DNA of 11,500 bases from the NCBI GenBank assembly GCA_028709985.1, contig JAQUTB010000030.1, positions 1-11,500 of the forward strand, given 5' to 3'. Source of the stretch: Dethiosulfovibrio sp. GTDB taxonomy: Bacteria > Synergistota > Synergistia > Synergistales > Dethiosulfovibrionaceae. Below the pieces are notes generated by a model, which saw nothing but the letters and a program-made list of their open reading frames with translations, had not been told where the DNA came from and made no database searches. This document shows, in pieces, positions 5,863-11,500 of this stretch. The first letter of the stretch is position 1. Each line of letters begins with the position of its first letter. The translations under genes were made by a program, and so were the position numbers.

Positions 5863-8672
5863 CACTCGGCTATCCTGTTCATCTGGAGGATGGTCTCCTC
5901 AAGGTCTTTCATCCACCTTCCGTAGGATTCCCAGTCCCCATTTTTCAGGGCCTCCTGGGAGGAGTCCCAGGCCCTCTGAGCCCTTGTCGCCAGCTCGGAA
6001 AGGCCCTTATCATCCAGGCTAGGTCTATCCTGTGTCTGAGGCTGCTGAACCTGTTCGATATCGATGGCCGTGGGGGATCCACCTATAACCGAGGCCAGAG
6101 CCGTGCCGAAGTCCTCCGCCCAGGCCACCTTTCCTCCGGTGGACACTATCACTCTCTTGAGCTCAGGCAGCTCTCCTCTCTCTGCCCTGAGGTAGAGGGG
6201 CTGGACGTACAGCAGCGAACCACCTATGGGAATGACAAGCATGTTGCCCCTGATGACGTCCGATCCCCTCTGGCTCCACAGGGACAGCTGGGACGATATC
6301 TCCGGGGTCTGGTCCACAAGCGCCGCGACCTGGGTTGGGCCGTATATGAGCTTCTGTTTGGGGAACCGGTAGACAACCAGCTTTCCGTAATTATCCCCGT
6401 CGGACCTTCCAGCCAGCCAGGCTATCATGTTGTTCTTTCCCACAGGCATGAATGGGGATATTATGACGAACTCGGACTTGCTCTCCCCGGCGAGGGTCAT
6501 TATCAGATAGTAGGAGTCCATGGAACCCCTGTCGTCGACCCTTAACGTCTCCCAAACGTCCTCTTTGTTGTAGAAGGTGTTGGGATCACCCATGTGGTAG
6601 GTCCTGTATATCTCGCTCTGTATGGAGAACAGCCCCTTTGGATAGCGTATGTGCTGTCTGAGCTGTGGATCCATACTCGATCCGTCGGTGAACAGAGCCG
6701 GGAATATCTTTCTCCACGTGGTCAACAATGGATCCTTTTCGTCCATGACGTAGAACTTCATCGTCCCGTCGTAGGCGTCCACCGTCGCCTTTACGCTGTT
6801 TCTGATGTAGTTGATCTTGGCTCTGCCCTTGCCGGTGCTGATCACTACCGGTTCCGAGTAGGGGTAGTCCCCTGTCACAGTGTAGCAGTCCTGTATCCAA
6901 AGCAGCCGACCTTTAACCACCGCAAGGTATGGATCTCCGTCGTAGACAAGGAAAGGGGCCACCTTGTGGAGCCTTTCTCTGACGTTTTTATGGTACATAA
7001 CCCTGCTCTCCGAGGTAAATACGTCGGAGAAGAGTATCTTAGAGTCGTTGAAGCTGAGGGCGTACAGCAGCCTACGCCATATGGATCCTATGGGAACGCC
7101 GCCCTTTCCGTCGTAGGTGGTCCTGACGTTGGATTCGCCCATGGGATAGTCGAACTCCTGGACTGTGGTTTTTACGAAGACGTAGTTCTCCGGGGCCTCC
7201 CCGTAGTATATCTGGGGGTTGGTTATGTCCATGGGGACCGACGCCACCGGTGGCAGGTCCTTTACCCAAAGTATTGGCTGACCGCTTGGTCCTACCTCGT
7301 TCACCGGGTTCATTACAACTCCGTAGCCGTGGGTGAACTCCAGCTTTGTGTTGGTCCAGGTCGGGTTTTGAAGCTCCCTGAGGTTTAGCTCTCTGGGGGC
7401 CAGCATCACCTGCCTGTAACGACCGTCGATGAAGTATCTGTCTATGTCGGCGTTGAGAAAATCGTAGTAGCTCCTTATCTCCTGAAGCTGTTTATAGTTC
7501 TTCAGAAGAGGCTCGTGTTCCCAAAGCCTTATGTTCACCAGGGCCTCAGGGTCGGCCTCTACGTCGCTCTCGGTGACTTGGTCGTCGGGGTCTACGTTGA
7601 GTATGGTCAGTTTATCGAGGCCATAGGCCTCGATGGTGGCTTTTATGTTGTGCTCTATGTAGGGGGTCTCCTTTGAGAATTCGTTAGGGACAACTATGTA
7701 CTTCTGTATTATCTCCGGATAGATCCCTCTCAGGACTATTCCTGAGACGAACAGCACCCCTACCACCACTGCTGAGTATCTCCAGGTCTTTTTCGATATC
7801 CCTATTATGAGCAGCACCGCCACGACGATAGACAGGACCGTCATGATGTTCAACGCCAGCAGATCGGCGTGTATATCGGTGTAGCTGGCCCCAAAGGCGA
7901 CGCCTCTGGGTGAGTAAAGCAGGTTGAACCTCTCAAGCCAAAAGCCGAAAGACCAGTTGAGGGCCATGGCCGAGGCCAGGGCAAGAACGTGGGCCTTTAT
8001 CGGCCTTGGGACGTCGATACGTCTCTCCATCTGAAATTTTGGGAGGAGGGTCAATATGTATATGACCGCCGATCCAACCAGACAGAGGAAGAGAAGCTGC
8101 ATCAGCCACACCTGGAACAGCTTGTAAAAAGGCAGGCTGAAAACGTAAAACCCTATGTCTTTGCCGAAAATTGGGTCCACAGACCCAAAGGAAGTTCCGT
8201 TTAGGAACTTTAGGGCTATCTCCCACTGGTGTCTCACCCCGTTGCTGGACATGAAGGCCAGAACCAGCGACGCCAGAAGGATTAAAACTCCGGCAAAGGG
8301 AGCCCTGACCGGAAGTATCCTGGCTATCTCTTCCGGCAGGGGAATCTCCCCTGCCTTTTTTCTTGCCAGCTTAAGCGAGGCGAAGAGGGCCAGGAACGCC
8401 GCGACAAAGGCCACAGCCAGTAGCCCCCATTGGGGCAGTAGCCTGGTCCAGAGGACAGAGCTCAGATTCCTGGCCTGAAACCAGTAGAGGTCGGTCAAAA
8501 ATCCGGCAGAGGCCTGGACTATCAAGGTCGCGACCGCCAGTATTCCCAACAGTATCAGCATGGGCTTGCTGATCGGTAATTTTAGCCTAGGTGGTTCCGT
8601 TCTGTCCCTTTCTTGATCGCCTTGGTTGAACCAGTCGTTTTTGTCCTTTGGAAACCAATCTTTGAAAGTCAT
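5862..8672 (-). CDS. UPF0182 family large membrane protein
   Basis: This is a 936-residue protein of the UPF0182 family, which has no established biochemical function. The N-terminal third is membrane-embedded. Seven hydrophobic segments are visible, near residues 36-57, 81-101, 124-141, 184-208, 226-241, 269-291 and 298-316. The family hallmark DPIFGKDIGFYVFSLPFY is at 166-183, and VVPNEFSKETPYIEHNIKAT at 327-346 follows the last helix. The remaining roughly 600 residues form a large soluble region, presumably outside the cytoplasm. The protein ends in a charged helical tail containing ALKNGDWESYGRWMKDLEET, typical of the family. Start ATG 8672 has AGGAG 6 bases upstream, inside the 11-base gap after sdaAA, so it is co-transcribed with the serine dehydratase genes. 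Length and motifs look intact. A role in envelope structure or solute handling would be a guess. Confidence 0.93.
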   Translation of the reverse strand: MTFKDWFPKDKNDWFNQGDQERDRTEPPRLKLPISKPMLILLGILAVATLIVQASAGFLTDLYWFQARNLSSVLWTRLLPQWGLLAVAFVAAFLALFASLKLARKKAGEIPLPEEIARILPVRAPFAGVLILLASLVLAFMSSNGVRHQWEIALKFLNGTSFGSVDPIFGKDIGFYVFSLPFYKLFQVWLMQLLFLCLVGSAVIYILTLLPKFQMERRIDVPRPIKAHVLALASAMALNWSFGFWLERFNLLYSPRGVAFGASYTDIHADLLALNIMTVLSIVVAVLLIIGISKKTWRYSAVVVGVLFVSGIVLRGIYPEIIQKYIVVPNEFSKETPYIEHNIKATIEAYGLDKLTILNVDPDDQVTESDVEADPEALVNIRLWEHEPLLKNYKQLQEIRSYYDFLNADIDRYFIDGRYRQVMLAPRELNLRELQNPTWTNTKLEFTHGYGVVMNPVNEVGPSGQPILWVKDLPPVASVPMDITNPQIYYGEAPENYVFVKTTVQEFDYPMGESNVRTTYDGKGGVPIGSIWRRLLYALSFNDSKILFSDVFTSESRVMYHKNVRERLHKVAPFLVYDGDPYLAVVKGRLLWIQDCYTVTGDYPYSEPVVISTGKGRAKINYIRNSVKATVDAYDGTMKFYVMDEKDPLLTTWRKIFPALFTDGSSMDPQLRQHIRYPKGLFSIQSEIYRTYHMGDPNTFYNKEDVWETLRVDDRGSMDSYYLIMTLAGESKSEFVIISPFMPVGKNNMIAWLAGRSDGDNYGKLVVYRFPKQKLIYGPTQVAALVDQTPEISSQLSLWSQRGSDVIRGNMLVIPIGGSLLYVQPLYLRAERGELPELKRVIVSTGGKVAWAEDFGTALASVIGGSPTAIDIEQVQQPQTQDRPSLDDKGLSELATRAQRAWDSSQEALKNGDWESYGRWMKDLEETILQMNRIAE

Positions 8673-8683
8673 TTAGTTCTCCT

Positions 8684-9565
8684 TTATTCTTCTAAGGGAG
8701 GGGCCGATTCCCTGAGCCTGGCCGCTATGGTCTTTCCAGTCTGGCTGGCTGCGACCCCTCCTCTTCCCGTCTCCCTGAGGCTAGGGGGCAATGCCCTGCC
8801 GACCTCGTACATCGCGTCCACAACCTCGTCCGCCGGTATCACCGAGGAGATTCCGGCCATAGCCATGTCCGCCGCCATGAAGGCCATGGAGACGAGCATA
8901 CCGTTGCGTTTTATGCACGGGACCTCCACCAGGCCCGCCACAGGATCGCACACGAGCCCCATTATGGACTTTAGGGCCAGTGTCGATGCCTCGAAGGTCA
9001 TAGGTGCGTCCCGTCTCTCCATCCACACCAGAGCCCCTGCCACCATTGCTATGGCGGCGCCGCACTCGGCCTGACAGCCTCCTTCGGCCCCAGCCAGTGT
9101 AGCCCTCTCGGCTATGACGTTCCCTATGGCCGCCGCGACCGTGAGGCCCTGGGCCATCACGTCTATAGGGGGCATCCTCTCCTCCTCCCAGGCGAAAAGG
9201 ACCCCTGGTAGAATGCCGCAGCTTCCGGCTGTGGGAGCGGCCACTACCCTGCCCATGGCTGCGTTGCAGGTGCTGACTGAGAGCGCTATCTCGCAGGCCC
9301 TGGCCACCATGGGCCCGGAGAGGGGCTTGTTTGACCTCCTGTACGAGGCCATCTTAGGCCCGTCTCTCTCGACGATCTTTGGACGCCAATCGCCTCTCGC
9401 TCCGTCCTCCACCGACTGTCTCATGACGGCGAGACGGCTTCTCATACCGTCCAGGACCTTTTCGGTGGAACAGCCGAGCTCCGTCGACTCCATCTCAAGG
9501 ATGGCGTCCACCAGGTCCACCCTGTTGGCCTCCATGTAGTCCAACATCTCCCTAAAAGATCTCAA
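8684..9565 (-). CDS. sdaAA: L-serine dehydratase, iron-sulfur-dependent, alpha subunit
   Basis: This is the 293-residue catalytic subunit of the two-chain, PLP-independent [4Fe-4S] L-serine dehydratase, which converts L-serine to pyruvate and ammonia in the cytoplasm. Signature stretches are VVAAPTAGSCGILPGVLF (107-124), GAEGGCQAECGAA (149-161) and CDPVAGLVEVPCIKRNG (196-212). C154, C196 and C207 have exactly the spacing (42 and 11) of the three cluster ligands known in the single-chain Legionella enzyme (C343, C385, C396), so they are the predicted [4Fe-4S] ligands. The substrate serine binds the fourth iron, which explains oxygen sensitivity. The start is TTG at 9565, overlapping the sdaAB stop as TTGA, with AGGAGG 7 bases upstream. 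The first in-frame ATG, 6 codons later, lacks such a site. Tight linkage to the beta subunit confirms the assignment. Confidence 0.96.
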   Translation of the reverse strand: MRSFREMLDYMEANRVDLVDAILEMESTELGCSTEKVLDGMRSRLAVMRQSVEDGARGDWRPKIVERDGPKMASYRRSNKPLSGPMVARACEIALSVSTCNAAMGRVVAAPTAGSCGILPGVLFAWEEERMPPIDVMAQGLTVAAAIGNVIAERATLAGAEGGCQAECGAAIAMVAGALVWMERRDAPMTFEASTLALKSIMGLVCDPVAGLVEVPCIKRNGMLVSMAFMAADMAMAGISSVIPADEVVDAMYEVGRALPPSLRETGRGGVAASQTGKTIAARLRESAPPLEE

Positions 9566-10239
9566 GACTGCGCCTCCTCAGCTGCGGCAGGAAGGAGAAA
9601 CATCCTGGTGTAGGCCGAGTGGAATCCCTCAAGCTTCTCCAGTTCCTCCTTATCCAGTTTGCCGTCCATCTCTATTACCACCATTGCGTCCTTTCCCCTT
9701 GCCTTTCTCTTCAGCGTCATCTGGGCTATGTTTAGTTTCATCCTGAATATCTCCGTGGTTATGGACGACATCACGCCCGGTTTATCCCTGTGGAATATGA
9801 CCAGGGCTGGCAGGTCTCCCCCTATGTCCACGGGAAATCCGTCTATCTCCTGGATCCTGACCGAACCTCCCCCTATGGAGGCTCCGACCATCTCCATGGT
9901 CCTCTCTCCGTCGCTCATGACGAAGCGGACCGAGTTGGGGTGTGCCCCGTCGACGAACTCCTCTTTGAAACGATAGGTCATGCCAGCCTCTTTCGCCAGG
10001 TCAAAGGCTATCGGTATTCTTTCGTCGTCAGGGAGCCATCCCATGAGGCCCCCTATCAGGGCTTTGTCGGTTCCGTGTCCCCAGTAGGTGGCGGCGAAAC
10101 TCCCTCTGAGGTATAGGGTGACGTCTTTGACCTCCTTGCCCCAAAGTCTCTTAGCCACGTTGCCCAGCTTAGCCGCTCCTGCGGTGTGGCTGGACGACGG
10201 ACCGACCATGACCGGTCCTATTATTTCCATTAAAGACAT
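9562..10239 (-). CDS. sdaAB: L-serine dehydratase, iron-sulfur-dependent, beta subunit
   Basis: This 225-residue partner subunit forms the L-serine dehydratase together with the alpha subunit encoded immediately downstream. The N-terminal domain has the family signature GPVMVGPSSSHTAGAAKLG (8-26) and the motif YWGHGTDKALIGGLMGWLPD (52-71), with AHPNSVRF at 99-106. The C-terminal part, from about 145, is an ACT domain that begins ALVIFHRDKPGVMSSITTEI (145-164). In other serine dehydratases this domain is thought to take part in serine binding or allosteric control. ATG 10239 follows AAGAGG at a spacing of about 8-9 bases. ATG at codon 4 is a less likely alternative. The gene begins 19 bases after the MFS gene stop and overlaps sdaAA by four bases. 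Its length is normal for the split (Firmicute-type) enzyme, as opposed to the single-chain E. coli SdaA. Confidence 0.95.
   Translation of the reverse strand: MSLMEIIGPVMVGPSSSHTAGAAKLGNVAKRLWGKEVKDVTLYLRGSFAATYWGHGTDKALIGGLMGWLPDDERIPIAFDLAKEAGMTYRFKEEFVDGAHPNSVRFVMSDGERTMEMVGASIGGGSVRIQEIDGFPVDIGGDLPALVIFHRDKPGVMSSITTEIFRMKLNIAQMTLKRKARGKDAMVVIEMDGKLDKEELEKLEGFHSAYTRMFLLPAAAEEAQS
9573..9579 (-). promoter_or_regulatory. Ribosome binding site deciding the TTG start of sdaAA
   Basis: GAGGAGG on the minus strand lies within the last codons of sdaAB, 7 bases from the TTG at 9565. The strong match and ideal spacing favour TTG over the ATG at 9547. Together with the TTGA start/stop overlap, it suggests translational coupling that keeps the two subunits in balance. 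Confidence 0.75.
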
Positions 10240-10258
10240 GTGTATCGCCTCTTATCGT

Positions 10259-11431
10259 TTAAGATATTTTCTTCGCTGGCCAAAGCAAGGCCATAACCGG
10301 GATGGACAACAGGGGCATCATAGCCACGAGCCCGAGAGCCGTGCGAAGCCCCGCCACGTCTGAAAACCATCCTAGAGGGGCCATCGCCACCCCTCCCAGT
10401 CCGAAGGAAAAGCCCATCATGAGGGAGCTGGCTGTGCTCCTCTTCTCAGGGGCAAGACCCTGAGCCATGGCGTCGGTGGCAGGCCCGCAGGAGGTAAGCA
10501 ACGCCCCACCGAAAACGAACAGCGGCAGAGATATCCCGTTGTCCAAAAACCAGGCGGTCGTGAGTATAGCCCCCGCGGTCGGAAGCACCGCCTGCACTAT
10601 GCGTACGTTGCCGAATTTCATAGCCATCCTGGCCGCTATAAGGGGCAGCACTGTGGCGAGGAGCGACATGGAGAAAAGCACCGTCCCGACCTTCGTGACG
10701 TTACCTCCACCTACCACTATCATCAGGGGAAGAAGGAACCTCAGTCCCCTCTGGGAACAGTCCCTCAGGAAGGTCACGGCCCATATGGGATATATGAGCT
10801 TGAAGACCGACGTGAGGCTTGAAACCATGCTTGAGGAGTCCCTTTTGTCCACGAAATCCCTTATCCTCGGCATGTACCTGTAGAACAGGCTGGCCATGAT
10901 GATAGGGGGGATCACCGCCACCACGGGCATGGACCAGTGGGGCAGATAGCGATATAGGGCTATGGCGTAGAGGGAGCTGACCGTGCTTCCGGACATTCCT
11001 CCCAGGCCAAAAAGGGATATGGCCAAAGCGAGCTGGGACGGAGGGCTGACGTAGCCTAAAGATCCCTGTCCCTGAGGGTGAAACGTGGCGGCCCCCAGTC
11101 CCCAAAGGGTCACCATGGCGAGGGCCATGGTGAAGCTGGTCGATAGTGGTATCATGGACGCCCCTAAGGCGGCGGCCAGAGGCCCAAACATGACTGGCCA
11201 GGGCCTGGTGTGACGGTCAGCCACGTGTCCCATAATCGGCTGAAACACAGTATGAAGAACCCCTGACAGCGACGTCAGTATGCCAGCTTGAGAGTAGGAC
11301 AGTCCCAAATTTCTCACCAGGTACGGCAGAAAGGTGTCCAAAAACGCCGTGTGTACGTCGTTCACGAAGTGGCCGGTGGATAACATGACCACCTTCTTTA
11401 ACGGTGAGATATCTTTAGCTCTGTCCTTCAT
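10259..11431 (-). CDS. MFS transporter, fosmidomycin-resistance (Fsr)-like
   Basis: This is a 390-residue integral membrane carrier of the major facilitator superfamily, with about 12 hydrophobic segments. The N-terminus MLSTGHFVNDVHTAFLDTFL (16-35) resembles the start of Fsr-type proteins, where a conserved GHFxND begins helix 1. The loop between helices 2 and 3 carries a motif-A-like GHVADRHTRP (68-77). Fsr-family members are usually annotated as drug exporters, but annotation by family says little about the substrate. Its position as the gene directly before sdaAB suggests movement of serine, another amino acid or a fermentation product; this is inference from context. ATG 11431 is the first possible start after an in-frame stop. 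It lies inside the end of the preceding gene (17-base overlap) and has only a distant GGGAG, so translation is probably coupled. Confidence 0.88.
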   Translation of the reverse strand: MKDRAKDISPLKKVVMLSTGHFVNDVHTAFLDTFLPYLVRNLGLSYSQAGILTSLSGVLHTVFQPIMGHVADRHTRPWPVMFGPLAAALGASMIPLSTSFTMALAMVTLWGLGAATFHPQGQGSLGYVSPPSQLALAISLFGLGGMSGSTVSSLYAIALYRYLPHWSMPVVAVIPPIIMASLFYRYMPRIRDFVDKRDSSSMVSSLTSVFKLIYPIWAVTFLRDCSQRGLRFLLPLMIVVGGGNVTKVGTVLFSMSLLATVLPLIAARMAMKFGNVRIVQAVLPTAGAILTTAWFLDNGISLPLFVFGGALLTSCGPATDAMAQGLAPEKRSTASSLMMGFSFGLGGVAMAPLGWFSDVAGLRTALGLVAMMPLLSIPVMALLWPAKKIS

Positions 11432-11500
11432 GATCCGGCGATGAGTCTCCCTTCTCGGTGTCCTTTATGTACTCGAACCTGAGTCCCTCGAACCTATCAG
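11415..11500 (-). CDS. C-terminal end of an unidentified upstream gene (partial)
   Basis: A minus-strand frame enters from the right edge and ends at a TAA at 11415-11417, giving the tail RFEGLRFEYIKDTEKGDSSP followed by DHEGQS. Its stop lies 17 bases inside the MFS gene. The hydrophilic, well-formed tail and the overlap suggest a real gene heading the same operon. Too little is visible to name it. Confidence 0.5.
   Translation of the reverse strand, partial: DRFEGLRFEYIKDTEKGDSSPDHEGQS

Noticed and set aside
5786-6022. Plus-strand frame starting GTG at 5786 after an AAGGAG-like site
   Set aside because: It runs through the operon terminator and into the antisense of the UPF0182 gene. The AGGAG at 5773-5777 is probably chance.
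6594-7388. 264-codon plus-strand open frame antisense to the UPF0182 gene
   Set aside because: The opposite strand carries clear family motifs and a proper ribosome binding site. The antisense frame has no recognisable domain and reflects codon bias of the real gene.
11454-11500. GAGTCCCTCG near the right edge matching the left arm region of the nested element (5454-5463)
   Set aside because: The ten-base match lies in the coding tail of the upstream gene, and the surrounding bases do not continue the similarity. It is probably chance.

Overview
The window holds a chromosomal segment of what is probably an anaerobic, amino-acid-fermenting bacterium. A member of the Synergistota such as a Dethiosulfovibrio-like organism is my best guess, from gene content and style and not from any database match. 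Supporting signs are an oxygen-labile two-subunit Fe-S L-serine dehydratase, a flavodiiron protein, a membrane polyferredoxin and a dCache chemoreceptor. The coding is moderately GC-rich, with heavy use of AGG/AGA for Arg and ATA for Ile and strong GGAGG-type ribosome binding sites.

Layout. Positions 1-300 (minus) carry the N-terminal 100 codons of an unrecognised membrane-anchored protein. It is divergent from a complete methyl-accepting chemotaxis protein at 456-2585 (plus), which ends at a hairpin terminator. A class A flavodiiron protein follows at 2682-3902 (plus). It converges on a polyferredoxin-type membrane protein at 4024-5406 (minus), and a 15-bp bidirectional terminator at 3921-3954 lies between them. 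Upstream of the polyferredoxin gene is a roughly 450-bp gene-free gap. It is filled mainly by a 250-bp nested inverted-repeat element (5429-5678) whose centre holds two hairpins with the same GTCCT loop; this is the most unusual thing in the window.

From 11500 down to 5862 everything reads on the minus strand as one tightly packed apparent operon. In order it contains the tail of an unidentified gene, an Fsr-type MFS transporter, the serine dehydratase beta subunit (sdaAB), its alpha subunit (sdaAA, TTG start overlapping the sdaAB stop), and a 936-residue UPF0182 membrane protein. A strong terminator overlaps the last stop codon.

How the genes fit together. The serine dehydratase subunits deaminate L-serine to pyruvate and ammonia, a standard entry of serine into fermentation. 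The co-transcribed MFS carrier and UPF0182 protein have no proven role here, but their linkage suggests solute exchange and an envelope function. The flavodiiron protein would reduce O2 or NO and so protect Fe-S enzymes such as this dehydratase. The polyferredoxin would move electrons at the membrane. The chemoreceptor senses an extracytoplasmic small molecule through its dCache domain.
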